A stretch of 58,616 nucleotides of DNA, taken from positions 1 to 58,616 of the forward strand of contig DHQI01000029.1 in the NCBI GenBank assembly GCA_002408065.1, given 5' to 3'. Both the position numbers and the translations under genes were made by a program. Below, piece after piece: positions 17,810 through 29,300 of the stretch; positions within the stretch are counted from its first letter, which is position 1, and each line of letters opens with the position of its first letter. The notes beneath the pieces are model-generated. The model searched no databases. It worked only from the letters and a program-made list of their open reading frames with translations, and was not told the origin of the DNA. Source of the DNA: Bacteroidales bacterium UBA5342. GTDB taxonomy: Bacteria; Bacteroidota; Bacteroidia; Bacteroidales; UBA5342.

Positions 17810-19642
17810 TTATAAGTTAAGTGTAAAATAAAATATTGCTCCTTTACCAATCTCACCTTCAGCCCATAAATCCCCTTTATGACGATGAATGATACGTTGA
17901 ACGGTAGTCAGCCCTATCCCGGTACCGGGGAATTCGCTCGCTTGGTGTAGCCGCTGAAAGGCAGTAAAAAGTTTGTTTTTATATTCCATATTAAAGCCCG
18001 CTCCGTTATCCTTGACAAAATAGACTCTTTTCCCCTCTTTTTCTAAGCTCCCAAATTCAATTTTGGCATCTTGCTTTTTAGACGTAAACTTCCATGCATT
18101 CTCTAATAAGTTTTGAAGTACAGCTCTGATAAGCGTTGAATCGGCAAAACACATCATTTCTTTTTCAATAATTATTTCAACGGATCTATTAGGGTCGTGT
18201 TCGGCAAAATCGTGAAGTAATGATCCTGCTAAAGCCGTTAAATCAACATCTGTGGGATTAAGGGCCCGGCGTCCTAACCTGGAAAGATTGAGCAACTCAT
18301 CAATAAGAAGGGCCATCTTCTGAGAACCAAGCCTCACGCGGTTAAGATAATTCTTACCTTGTTCATCAAGCACCTCGCTATAATCTTCAAGCAATGCTAA
18401 GCTAAACCCATCGATGCCCCGCAATGGAGCCCGTAAATCGTGCGAAACAGAATATGAAAACGATTCAAGTTCCTTGGTTCGCTCATTCACTAATTCTTCT
18501 AATTTATCTCTATGCTTCTTGAGCTCATCCTCCGTTTTTTTAATGTTAGAGACATCAGTACATATACCAAGCATAGAAACAGGCTTACCTTCATCATTTC
18601 TCACCACCAGAGCTTTCGCTCTAATATATTTAACTTCTTTATTTTTCCATATTACCCTAAAAACAGCATCATAAGGACTACCCCCATTAAGCGCTTCATT
18701 AATAGCCCTTTCCGTCACACTTACATCGTCGTGATGCAAGCAAGCCTTAAAAGCCTCATAGCTTTGGTTAAATTCTCCCTTTTCCAAGCCAAACATACGC
18801 TCCATCTTTTCATCCCACAGAGTGAGGTTGGATGCCAGATCCCATTCCCAAATACCTATGCCACCACCTTGCAGGGCTAAATCCAACTTATTTTGTGAAT
18901 CCTTATACTTGGCTTCTGCTTTATCCCTTTCTTTACTTCGTATAAGGATCTGTTTTGTTAAATTATTGAACCCATCGTAAAGGCTCCCTATTTCATCCTG
19001 ACTTTCCCGGGGTAATATCATCGAAAAATCTTGGTTCTCTGCCACTTGATCAAAATGATTTTTCAACTTAATGATGGGTAAAGAGATATATTTTTGCATC
19101 AGGCCCGCTAAGATTATCACCAAAAGATCCAATATAATGCTTAACAATACCAGCATTAATATAATATTTCTCTTTGCCGTTTTAAGTGGTTTTGAATTGG
19201 CTTTTACGAAAAGGGTGCCATAGGTTTCATTTTGATAAACGACATCTTCCTTCACATAAAAGAATCCTTTCTCCAACACATTATACACTTGATTTTGAGA
19301 TTCTAAAATACTATTTTCACTCATTGTTTCAGGGTAGCTCGCAAAAAAACTTCCTGCCTTGTCGAATAAGCATGCTGTTTCAATAAATTTAACATTCTTC
19401 AGATGAGATAATGCCTCTGTTGCCTGCTGCTTATCTTCGAAAGTTAAAGGCACAACACAGTTATCAGCTACTAGCTTAGTGTTAAGAGACAAACCTGTGC
19501 TAATCTCTGATTTTATCCTATTGATATCCCATATAGTTATAAATGTAAAACCTATACTATGGATTAAAAAAGTGATGGATAAAATAATTAAAATTACCTT
19601 ATTCCTTATCGATAAGTTTTGTATGAATCTCAGCTTATTCAT
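17810..19642 (-). CDS. CHASE8-HAMP-PAS membrane histidine kinase
   Basis: A 610-residue inner-membrane sensor kinase. Membrane helices at about 14-36 and 158-182 bracket a periplasmic domain with the CHASE8 pattern (LVADNCVVPLTFEDKQQATE, then LFDKAGSFFASYP), the sensor type of YfiN diguanylate cyclases. A HAMP domain (about 183-237), a PAS fold (about 250-365), a coiled coil and a HisKA of the phytochrome-kinase kind follow, with H401 in YSVSHDLRAPLRG. The ATPase domain has QNLLENAWKFTSK, DNGAGFN and GTGIGLTTVQRI. No receiver or DNA-binding domain is attached. Its start overlaps the end of the upstream yfiR-like gene by eight bases, so the two are translationally coupled. This is the expected partner of that periplasmic protein, with kinase output in place of GGDEF. 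Confidence 0.92.
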   Translation of the reverse strand: MNKLRFIQNLSIRNKVILIILSITFLIHSIGFTFITIWDINRIKSEISTGLSLNTKLVADNCVVPLTFEDKQQATEALSHLKNVKFIETACLFDKAGSFFASYPETMSENSILESQNQVYNVLEKGFFYVKEDVVYQNETYGTLFVKANSKPLKTAKRNIILMLVLLSIILDLLVIILAGLMQKYISLPIIKLKNHFDQVAENQDFSMILPRESQDEIGSLYDGFNNLTKQILIRSKERDKAEAKYKDSQNKLDLALQGGGIGIWEWDLASNLTLWDEKMERMFGLEKGEFNQSYEAFKACLHHDDVSVTERAINEALNGGSPYDAVFRVIWKNKEVKYIRAKALVVRNDEGKPVSMLGICTDVSNIKKTEDELKKHRDKLEELVNERTKELESFSYSVSHDLRAPLRGIDGFSLALLEDYSEVLDEQGKNYLNRVRLGSQKMALLIDELLNLSRLGRRALNPTDVDLTALAGSLLHDFAEHDPNRSVEIIIEKEMMCFADSTLIRAVLQNLLENAWKFTSKKQDAKIEFGSLEKEGKRVYFVKDNGAGFNMEYKNKLFTAFQRLHQASEFPGTGIGLTTVQRIIHRHKGDLWAEGEIGKGAIFYFTLNL

Positions 19643-20165
19643 TTGTTTTGATATTTTTAGCGGAATTCAACAAAAGACTACTCACTTTCAATCCTGTGTT
19701 TTTAATAGCTGTTTCATTTATTTCATACCTGATATGACTACCATCCACATACATATTGATGCAGGTACCCATAGCGCAAAAATCTTTGGTGTCGCTAATA
19801 ATCAAAATGGGTTGGTGGCCTATAACAGCAAGTATTTCATTCAACCTCCTCTTCTCTGTTCTAGCAATAAAAACCAGGTTAGCATACTCTAAATCACTGA
19901 TATCATCGGTGTAAATTATTTTTACTTCAACATTCTTCACCTTAATATCCGCAAAAACATTATCAAGTGAAGCATCTAAGGTATTCTTACCGATAACAGC
20001 AATCGTAAAAGTTTCATCATCAAAATCTTCTGGCCACTCCACAAAGCGGGTAAAGCGCTCTATAAATGCGGCCTTGACGTCACTTTCGCTAACCTGAGCC
20101 TGTACTGCATGATGGTACGTCCCCATGAGTATTATTAAAACAACATATTTTACAACTTGTATCAT
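19635..20165 (-). CDS. Periplasmic YfiR-family protein (DUF4154)
   Basis: A 176-residue protein with a signal peptide (cut likely after VQAQ, about residue 23). The mature part has the YfiR hallmarks: ESDVKAAFIERFTRFVEWPE near the N-terminus, FTIAVIGKN, and a C-terminal INMYVDGSHIRYEIN followed by TGLKVSSLLLNSAK. Two cysteines (C130 and C135, CX4C) lie where YfiR of Pseudomonas has its C-terminal disulfide, although the spacing is shorter. In YfiBNR, YfiR binds the periplasmic domain of YfiN and inhibits it. Here it lies between a TonB-dependent receptor (2 bases upstream) and a CHASE8 kinase (8-base overlap). A role in relaying receptor or redox state to the kinase is inferred from that order. 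Confidence 0.9.
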   Translation of the reverse strand: MIQVVKYVVLIILMGTYHHAVQAQVSESDVKAAFIERFTRFVEWPEDFDDETFTIAVIGKNTLDASLDNVFADIKVKNVEVKIIYTDDISDLEYANLVFIARTEKRRLNEILAVIGHQPILIISDTKDFCAMGTCINMYVDGSHIRYEINETAIKNTGLKVSSLLLNSAKNIKTNE

Positions 20166-20167
20166 AT

Positions 20168-22486
20168 TTACAGAACACAGTCTAACTTTAAACCAAAAGT
20201 ACGAGGCTCATTTACAAAACCAACCTGTCGGGGATATTGTCTACAGTTTCCGGCTTCCCAAAACTGATAAACATACCTTATGTGGTTGACAGAAAAAACA
20301 TTCATAGCATAAGCAGTTATAGACAGGTTTAAACCATTTAAAGGGAGCTGATAACACAGCGAAAGGTTGGAGGTAAACGATGGTTTTCCATATCCTTTGT
20401 CGGTAACATCATTGTAAATCGCTGCCATCTCGTTTTTAGTGTGAGCCAAACCATAGTCATCATGTACATCTTTAAACATCTCCAGCATGTCCATCTGTCC
20501 TTGCCGTGCAGCAAAACGGCCATCAAGATGTATTAATAAGGATTTGTCGATGGTATAAGATGTCCTGAATTTCACTTGATGCTGTGGCAAATTATTAATC
20601 CTGTTAGCACCAGCATCTACAAGTGACACATCCAAACTATCACTGCCAATTTGTGACAAATATGAATTAAAATCTAAGACAGGATCCCAACTTAATTGCT
20701 GGATAAAGGAGTAACTCAAAGCAAAATCAAGACTGTTGATGCGGTAAAGCATATCAGCTTCAAAACCGGCCGTTTTAAAGGTTCCGACAAATTCTGAAGC
20801 AGCGTTATCGGTCCAGGCAATTTGGTCAACAGTTTGATAAAACACTGAGGCATTGAGTGTAAAGTTTTTATTTTGAATGCGCGAATAAATCAATTCAACA
20901 CTTCTCAGCTTTTCCGGAGCCGGAGAACTACCCGAAGCATAATCGATGGCATATAGCTCCCTTAGCCCGGGCAAACGAACCGAATGCTGAGAGATCAACT
21001 TCACAACATTATTATCATCTAAATGCTGAATCATTGCAAGACGTGGTGAAAATGCGACCTTGGCAAGACTGTGCTTATCCACTCTTCCTGAGACCAATAG
21101 AGTTGTATTTTTCAGCAGGTGATAATTCACTTCAAAAAAGCCTGAGAATTGGTGAGCTTCTATCGTCTCATCCATAAGGCTTACAATGCCATTGGGGTGG
21201 TATTGCTGGTAAAAACCGGATGTCGTATCGAGCACTGCAAATCGTATGGGGGGCATAAAATCCATTACAAAACGGTTCTTTTCTTTCCCCCATTCCGGCG
21301 AATAAAACCAATAATTGTACTCTGCCCCCAGGGCTAGTTTCAGTTTATCGGAAGGCTGAAGAGACAAGATAGAACGTGTATTCATCTTGTTTTCAGAGAA
21401 AGAGTTACCGCGCTGTGTAATGTCATCAAAGGGTTTGTTATCCCTTTGGTAAAGGGCAATATCACCATGGCTTTGTGATTGATAACTGATACTACTCGCC
21501 AATTGTAGCTTTTCAGAGAACTGGTGATCATTTTTTAAAACCGTCATCAATTGCTGACCATAGATACCAGAAAAAGCCGGGCCCTCCAAGGAAAGTCCTT
21601 TTTGCGCTTGTTTATTAAAACTAAAGTTGGTATATCTCATCTTAAAACTAAACTCGTCTAAGAAATCAATATTCAATTGAGCTTTTACTTCAGGCCTATG
21701 ATCAAAATCAGAATAAAAATGGGGCGCAGGACTCCCCTTGCCCTTATATCCCCAAGTTTCGGACATGTAACCATAGCCATAACCATGCGCTCTATCGATA
21801 TAATAAAACTCAGGTTCTTTAATACCGTCTGATCTTCCTATACTGCCAAATAAATAGGCCGAAAAAGCTTTTTTATTTAGTGAGTAATGGCCATTTAATG
21901 TAGAGTAGCGATAGGTATAATCGTGATGTATACCAACACTGGCCTTGTCGCTAGGTTGAGCCTTTTTAGTGGTAATGGAAATAACCCCTCCAATAGCCCC
22001 CGGCCCATGAACGACAGAGCCCGGACCACTCGTAATCTCAATCATCTCAATATCCGAAAGATCCTTGTTCTGAATCTCAAACATAGGGCCATTTTCAACC
22101 TGCAGATTCATATTCTCCCCGTCAACTAAAAGCAAATAGGAATAATTCTGATCACTCATAACCCCACGAATACCTATCCGTGGCCCCAGCCAATGATTAA
22201 CAAATGTACCACTAGGAACATAAACCTCTAATAAATCTAATAAATTGCGATAGGGACTGTTGCTAATTTCTTCCCGGCTTATGGTTGTTATGGTGCCTGG
22301 TGTTTCAATCTTTTCGAGCCCCGTTAACGTTGCCGCTTTTATTTCAATATGTAACAAATCATCAAAAGATAAGCGGGTTAAGTCTTGGGCTTCTAAAGCA
22401 GCTACATTTTCCTGAGAATAGCTTGTGATAGATATAGAAAACATGAAAAGAAGACACAATCCTGCTATGGGTTTTAGGGTTTCCAT
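20168..22486 (-). CDS. TonB-dependent outer-membrane receptor, first gene of the YfiR-kinase operon
   Basis: A 772-residue outer-membrane protein. The signal peptide covers about residues 1-24. The LSFDDLLHIEIKAAT segment is a common TonB-receptor leader just before the plug. The plug (about 55-175) contains PGTITTISREEI, DLLEVYVPSG, IRGVMSDQNYSYLLLVDGE and SGPGSVVHGPGAIGGVISIT. A 22-strand barrel follows, ending in an aromatic-rich strand and the final FGLKLDCVL. It lacks the carboxypeptidase-D-like N-terminal domain of SusC, so it is of the siderophore/vitamin/peptide type and not a glycan importer. There is no STN (secretin/TonB N-terminus) extension, so it cannot signal by the FecA route. 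The conserved operon with YfiR and a CHASE8 kinase suggests it is the outer-membrane input of that pathway. Ligand unknown. Confidence 0.92.
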   Translation of the reverse strand: METLKPIAGLCLLFMFSISITSYSQENVAALEAQDLTRLSFDDLLHIEIKAATLTGLEKIETPGTITTISREEISNSPYRNLLDLLEVYVPSGTFVNHWLGPRIGIRGVMSDQNYSYLLLVDGENMNLQVENGPMFEIQNKDLSDIEMIEITSGPGSVVHGPGAIGGVISITTKKAQPSDKASVGIHHDYTYRYSTLNGHYSLNKKAFSAYLFGSIGRSDGIKEPEFYYIDRAHGYGYGYMSETWGYKGKGSPAPHFYSDFDHRPEVKAQLNIDFLDEFSFKMRYTNFSFNKQAQKGLSLEGPAFSGIYGQQLMTVLKNDHQFSEKLQLASSISYQSQSHGDIALYQRDNKPFDDITQRGNSFSENKMNTRSILSLQPSDKLKLALGAEYNYWFYSPEWGKEKNRFVMDFMPPIRFAVLDTTSGFYQQYHPNGIVSLMDETIEAHQFSGFFEVNYHLLKNTTLLVSGRVDKHSLAKVAFSPRLAMIQHLDDNNVVKLISQHSVRLPGLRELYAIDYASGSSPAPEKLRSVELIYSRIQNKNFTLNASVFYQTVDQIAWTDNAASEFVGTFKTAGFEADMLYRINSLDFALSYSFIQQLSWDPVLDFNSYLSQIGSDSLDVSLVDAGANRINNLPQHQVKFRTSYTIDKSLLIHLDGRFAARQGQMDMLEMFKDVHDDYGLAHTKNEMAAIYNDVTDKGYGKPSFTSNLSLCYQLPLNGLNLSITAYAMNVFSVNHIRYVYQFWEAGNCRQYPRQVGFVNEPRTFGLKLDCVL

Positions 22487-22555
22487 ATCAATCGGTTTTT
22501 TAGGTTAACTAGCTCGAATTCAAATCAAAATACTATCTGACAAGGTGAGGAGTAT

Positions 22556-22586
22556 CAAATGTACATTTTTTCCGGGATTACATCAA
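22556..22586 (-). promoter_or_regulatory. Promoter of the receptor-YfiR-kinase operon
   Basis: On the minus strand TTG (22586-22584), a 20-bp spacer, then TACATTTG (22563-22556), a full Bacteroidetes consensus match. It lies 69 bases before the receptor's ATG and gives a leader of about 63 bases. I see no other promoter inside the five-gene operon, where spacings are -8 to +12 bases. Confidence 0.75.
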
Positions 22587-23356
22587 CACATATTTTGCAA
22601 TATCAATAGGATAAACAAATGATAATAGAATATTTGCATTAACAACACTTCGTTAAACTCTCAATTATTAAAATCACAAATTCCAATACCACACTGATAT
22701 TCTGTGATATACAACAAACAGAAGAATTTTAACAAACAGCTAAAAATCAGATAAATAGAAAAGATTAACGGACTATTACAATAAAACAAGAGCAATTTAA
22801 TGCCTCAAACATCATGGCTAAGTCGTAATATCATCAATCATAACTTGCCAATTTTTCAATCAAAAGCCTTCTTGAAAATCATTTTATCACTCTATTTTTC
22901 TAGCGATTTTAAAAAAAAGAAAACATAAAGCTTGTCCCCAAATATAGAGGCTTATAATAAAGGTATTTCGGCAGGCTTGGAAAGCAACTACTTTCGGGTG
23001 AGCTAAACGAAAATCTTATTCCCGGAAAATATTATCTGACCTTTCCTTACTTTACATACTAGGCAATATCAAACAAGATCGCTTAAAATGACGCAAGCTT
23101 GTCAACTATTTAGCTTATCGTGCCGTGTTGAAACAGGATTTCTGTTAATATCACTCTTGTTAATTAGCTTTTGTAGTCAATTAAAGATTGGCTATCCACT
23201 AAAATTTGTATTTTTACCCATAACTTTTTTTGTCTTGCGACACAAAAGAAGATCAAAGGGCTGTATCATTAAGCTATTTTGGAGCTTTTATTGGGCACAA
23301 AAGCTTCCATAATGATAGAAATTTAATATTTCCTTATCACTGTGCAATAATCTTCG
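22587..23356. other. Intergenic region between divergent signalling genes
   Basis: AT-rich with no supported gene. A 74-codon frame at 23088-23312 encodes a hydrophobic peptide without family resemblance and is not annotated. A 15-mer (ACACTTCGTTAAACT, 22645-22659) occurs also at 13237-13251, which may be chance. Confidence 0.45.
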
Positions 23357-23364
23357 TAGATTTG
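23357..23364 (+). promoter_or_regulatory. -7 box candidate for the multi-PAS kinase gene
   Basis: TAGATTTG lies 19 bases before the ATG at 23384 and fits TAnnTTTG. No TTG is found at the usual distance upstream. Confidence 0.4.
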
Positions 23365-23383
23365 AAATCAAACAAGAAACATC

Positions 23384-26300
23384 ATGGCGACAAATTACCT
23401 CAAGACTGAACTTTACGAGCTAATAAAACAGGATGAACGTATTTTCGATTTTATACAAGAAGGTTCGCTCGATGGCCTTTGGTACTGGGATCTTGAAAAT
23501 CCGGAAAATGAATGGATGAGTCCACGGTTTTGGGAGATTTTGGGTTACGACCCCAAAGAAATGCCTCACAAGGCCAGCGCATGGCAGGATATTATTAACC
23601 CGGATGATTTGAAAGCAGCCATAGAAAATGTTAACAAACATGTCGCCAACCCTCATCACCCTTACGATCAAGAAGTACGCTATACCCATAAAAATGGATC
23701 TACAATTTGGATACGGTGTCGCGGCCTGGCGATACGTGATAATGAGGGAAAGGCCATTCGTATGATTGGTGCTCATCAAGACATAAGTGCATTAAAAAAT
23801 AAGAAGTTAGAAATACAGCAGGAACATGATAAGGTGAAAAAAAATGAAGAAATGTACCGTTTCATGGCCGAAAATGCTGCCGATGTCATTCGTTACCAGT
23901 TACCATCAGGAGAATTTAGCTATATATCGCCAAACATCAAAGAACTTACGGGATATACGGCCGAAGAATATATGAAATTTGATCCTTTAGAAAATGTATA
24001 TGTCAAAGACCATCCTGTTCTAAAAGAAACGGTAAATAAAATCCAAGCAGGCGAAGATTTTGTCAAAGTTGAATATCGGATACACCATAAAAATGGTGAA
24101 ATTATTTGGTTACAATCACGCATTAAAGTGATACGTGACGAGCAAGGTAATGCCACCTCACTATTGTCCGCATCCAACAACATTACAGCATCCAAATTAC
24201 TTCAGTTGGCCTTAGCCGAAAGTGAGGAAAAATACAAAGCCATGTACAACAACGCCCCCTTGGCTTTCCAATCGCTCGATATCGAGGGGAACATTATAGA
24301 AGTAAATCCCCAATGGCTTTCTATTTTAGAATATGATAAGGATGAAGTTATTGGCCGTTGGTTTGGCGATTTTCTACACCCTGATTTTGTCGAACATTTT
24401 AGGACAAACTTTCCCCGTTTCAAAAAACAAGGTTATATCAATGATGTCCAATTCCGGATGAAGAAAAAGTCTGGCGCGTATGTTTATGTTTCCTTCGAGG
24501 GCTGTATCGGCTATACCCCCGAAGGCCAATTCAAACAAACCTACTGCACATTCAAAGATATTACTAAAGAAAAAGCGGCGGAGCAACAACTGATAGAAAG
24601 CGAGGAAAAATACCGTCGCTTAGCTAAAGAAACAGCCACTAACTTAAATAACCTTAAAGCTGCAACTAACATTACCACCATATTTCTGGATACTAATTTG
24701 GCTGTTTTTGATTTTTCTCCAGGCGACCATATGGAAGGACACCTTGAGAAAGATAACAATCTCTCACTTAAAGAAATAGCCTCACATTACAAAATAAAAG
24801 AAATTGATAAGTTGTGCGAAAAGGTGTTGAATTCCCTAGTGGCCATAGAATTAGAAGTAACTTGCACCCACGATATGGTCTGGTGGATGCGCATTTCACC
24901 TTACAAAACACTAGAAGGTAAAATTGAAGGTTTGGTGATTACGTTTACGAATATTACAGAAAAGAAAAAACAGGAAGCCGAGCTGGACAAATACAGAAAC
25001 CAACTAGAAGAACTTGTAGAGCAGAAAAACAGAGAACTCGTTGAAAGCGAAAAACGTCTAAAAGAAGCACAAGAGATTGCGGCTATAGGTAATTATGAAC
25101 ATAACATAGAAACCGAAGAAAAGTGGTGGTCGGAAGAACTCTATCATATATTGGAGTTTGATGTAAACGAAGCACCACCGAGCATAGAAGAGTTTTCAAA
25201 ACGATTGGATGATGAAAACATTGAGAATCTAAATCGTCATATGCAAAAGGCTATCAGTAGTGGCAAAATGGAAACGCTCACTTATAAAATCTATATGCCT
25301 TCAAGCGACACTTATAAGTATATCAGCTCAAAAGTAGAATTTTATATTCATGAACATAGCGGAGAACGATATTTAAGAGGAACGCTTCAGGATGTAACTG
25401 AACGTATAGAGAGAGAAAATGAACTACGCCACCAAAAAGACTTATTCGAGAGGGTTATCAATTCTGTGCCTTCCTTTATATTTTGGAAAGATAAGGATTT
25501 GAATTACCTGGGATGCAATACTACTTTTGCTCAATTTGCAGGCCTTGAGAAAGCAAGTGATATCATCGGTAAAAGCGATTACGAAATGGTTTGGAAGGCA
25601 GAGGCTAAAAAGTTTAGAGCAGATGACCAGCAAGTGATTGATAAAAAAACAGAAAAGCGTGATTACGACGAAAATGTAATAGACCCAAGCGGTAACAGAC
25701 ATTTATTACACACCCACAAAATGCCACTTACTGACAGTGCCGGAGCAACTATTGGTATGATAGCGACTTGTGAGGATATCACAGAGAGAAAAGCCGCCGA
25801 AAAGCAAATAAAAGAAAGCGAAGAAAAATTCCGCGAACTCTATAACCAATCCCCTATTGCTATTCAATATTATGATGCAGAGGGCAATTTGCTCGATGTC
25901 AACAAAAGCACCCTCAATCTTTACGGAATTGACAGTATAGATGAAATAGCACCATACAATTTCTGGCACAGCAATAAACTTTCGGACGAAAATATCAAAG
26001 ATTTAAACAACGGCAAACCGATATTTATTAATGAAATATTCGATTTTGAAGCCATTAAAAAACAAGGCTACTTCAAAACCGAAAAAACAGGAATTTTATT
26101 TGTTGAGTTATTGGTAGCTCCAATTATTAGAAATAACAAAACTGATGCTTATTTAGTACATATGACTGATGTTACTGAAAAAATCTTAGCAACAGATAAA
26201 TTAAAAGCCAGCGAAGGCAAGTTCCGCGCCGTCTTCGAAGACACTAATATCGGTATGGCTTTGGGCTCACCTGATGGCAATGTACTAGAAGTTAATGATG

Positions 26301-29300
26301 AGTATTTAAACATTTTGGGTTATACCCGAGACGAATTCATCAACCTCAACTATGCCTCAATTACGCATCCTGATGACTTAGCAAAAGAATTACCACTTTT
26401 CGAACAATTACATAAAGGAGAAATCGACCATTATCGTCTTGAAAAACGCTTATTGGCTAAAAATGGCGAATACCGTTGGTTAGATGCTGCTATTTCCTCA
26501 AGGAGAGATAAGGATGGTAAAATTGACCTCACCATTGCATTGGTCATTGATATACACGAAGGTAAACGAGCTAACGAAATTGTCAATGTCTTTTTTGAAC
26601 AGCCGATGAACATACACCTTATTGCCACTATTCAAGGGGGAATTACAAAAATAAACGAAGGGTGGGTACAAACGCTGGGTTATACCAAAGAAGAAACCAT
26701 CGGCAAAAACATTATGGATTTCATCCATCCCGATGATAAAGAGAATACACTTGAGGAATTAAAGGATTTAGAAAGTGGTAAAAAAACCTTCTATTTCGAA
26801 AACCGTTACCAACATAAAAATGGGCACTATATCTCCCTTGCCTGGTCGGCTATTTATAACACCTCTGGCAAGCTTCTACATGCTATTGCTAAAGATATAA
26901 CGCAACAAAAAGATTATCAGAAAAAACTGCAAAATATTATTGATCACAGCACCAACCTGTTCTTTTCTCATTCAATCGATCATGAGATAAGCTATATCAG
27001 TCCACAAGTAAAAGACTTTCTGGGCTACGAAGCCGAAGAAGTGATTCAAAACTGGACTGATTTTATCACCGACAACCCTATTAATAATCTGGCTGTGGAA
27101 TATACCATGAAGGCCATAGAAACAGGGAGGCGACAGCCCACTTATGAAATGGAAATGTTGCGAAAAGACGGCAAAAAAATAATTGTTGAGGTCAGAGAAG
27201 CCCCTGTGGTGGAAAATGGGAAAGTGATTTCTATGGTAGGATCGCTTGTTGATATTACCAAGCGAAAAAATTTTCAGGAAGCATTGTTAAAATCAGAAGA
27301 AAATTACAAAACACTGGCAGAAAATGCCAAACATTTAATAATAAGACACCAGCCCGATGGGGAGATAACATACGCCAACAAGTTTGCAATTAACTATTTA
27401 AAAATACCTAAAGAAAAATTAATCGGGTTAGATATTAAAACCCTTATTGGTAATGAGGCCAAAGCGGAACACCATCAGCAAATCAGTTCATTCCAAGAAA
27501 ATGCCAATACGAATTATCGCCATCATTTTGAAATAGAACTGGAAAGTAATACAGAAAGCAGCCGCTACCTCGATGTTATGGCTAGTCCTATTTTATCTGC
27601 AAAAAATTTAGACTCAATATTAATTACTGCCTACGACATTACCGAGCGGAAATATGCAGAAAATAGGATCAAAGAACAAAACGAAGAATACGAAGCCTTA
27701 AACGAAGAGTTAAGACAAACCAACGACGAACTTTTTACCTCAATAGAACGTGAGCAAACCATCAATGAAAGATTTCATAAAGCCATGGAAGCTACCAGTG
27801 ATGGCTTATGGGACCGCAATCTCGTCACCAAAGAAATATATTATTCTCCACGTTGGAAAGCGATGCTTGGCTATAGTGATGAAGAATTGCCTAATGATAT
27901 ATCTGTTTGGCACGCCCTAACAGAAGCCGCAGATTTAGAAAAATCAAGTAAAATGCTCAATCAGTTAATAAATGGCGACATTGACAAGTATGATATTGAG
28001 CTAAAAATGAAACATAAAGACGGGCATTGGGTCGATATCAACTCACGTGCTAATGTGTTTAAAGACAAGGATGGAAAAGCCATACGTGTTGTAGGAACGC
28101 ATAGCGATATTACTGAGCGTAAGCTCACCGAAAACAAACTCCGTGAAAGTGAAGAAAAACTCCGTTTGGCTATTGACAATTCACCTTTAGGAATTACAAT
28201 ATATAATACACAGGGGCGCTTTGTATCAGTTAATAAAGCTTATGAAGAGCTTGTAGGATACCAAAAAGATGAATTATCAACAATGAGTTTCTTCGATATC
28301 ACACACCCCGATTATCGTCCTAAAAACCAAGAGCTATTTGATGCCATGGTGCAAAACGAAGACAGAGGTTTTTCGATGAATAAAAAATACACGCATAAGA
28401 ATGGAAAATTACTTGACGTAAGAGTACATGCAGGTAGTATTAAAGATCATAACGGCAAAGCTGTATTTGGAATGGCTTTTATTGAAGATATTACAGAACG
28501 TGTAGCCTTAGAACGCCAGGCTAAAATGTTATCAACAGCTGTGGAGTCGAGCCCTGTTTGTATTGTTATTACGGATGTAAAAGGTAATATCGAATATGTC
28601 AATCCATTCTTTACCGATATGACAGGTTATACTTCAGAAGAAGTTATGGGTAAAAATCCAAGTATCTTAAAATCGGGACTACAAACGCGTGAATTTTATG
28701 CTGATTTGTGGAAGTCCATCCTAAGTGGCAAAACCTGGAATGGAGAGTTTCACAATAAAAAGAAAAATGGGGAACTCTTTTGGGAAAATGCCGCCATTTC
28801 ACCTATCTTCAACGAAAAAGAAGAAATCATCCAGTTCATTGCTGTTAAGGAAGACATTACTCAGCTAAAGCATTACCTCGCTGAATTAAAGGAGGCCAAA
28901 GAAAAGGCAGAAGAAGCCAATGCGCTAAAGACCGAATTTTTGCATAATATGAGCCACGAAATTCGCACGCCAATGAATGGCATTATGGGGTTTGCTAACA
29001 TATTAGGGGAGCTCGACTCTATGAGCGATATACAAAAAAATTATACCCGAATAATTCAGAATAGCAGTATGCAACTGTTGAACGTTATTGATGACATCCT
29101 AGAGATCTCAACACTAGAAACAAAACAATTATCAACACAAGAAAAGGAGTTTGATGTTAACCAATTTATGACAGAGCTTTTTGCTATTTATGACCTCAAA
29201 TCTAAAGAACGAAATCTCCCTCTTTATCTAAAGAAAGGCTTGAGTAATGAACAGAGTTACATCGTCTCGGACAAAGCAAAACTGCATAAAATACTCAGCA

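Noticed and set aside
13237..22659. Exact 15-mer ACACTTCGTTAAACT at 13237-13251 and at 22645-22659, both outside genes
   Set aside because: One or two identical 15-mer pairs are expected by chance in a window of this size, and the flanks do not match well.
23088..23312. 74-codon open frame with two hydrophobic stretches
   Set aside because: Lies in a regulatory gap, ends in a basic tail of no recognised type, and has no promoter match. Not annotated as a gene.
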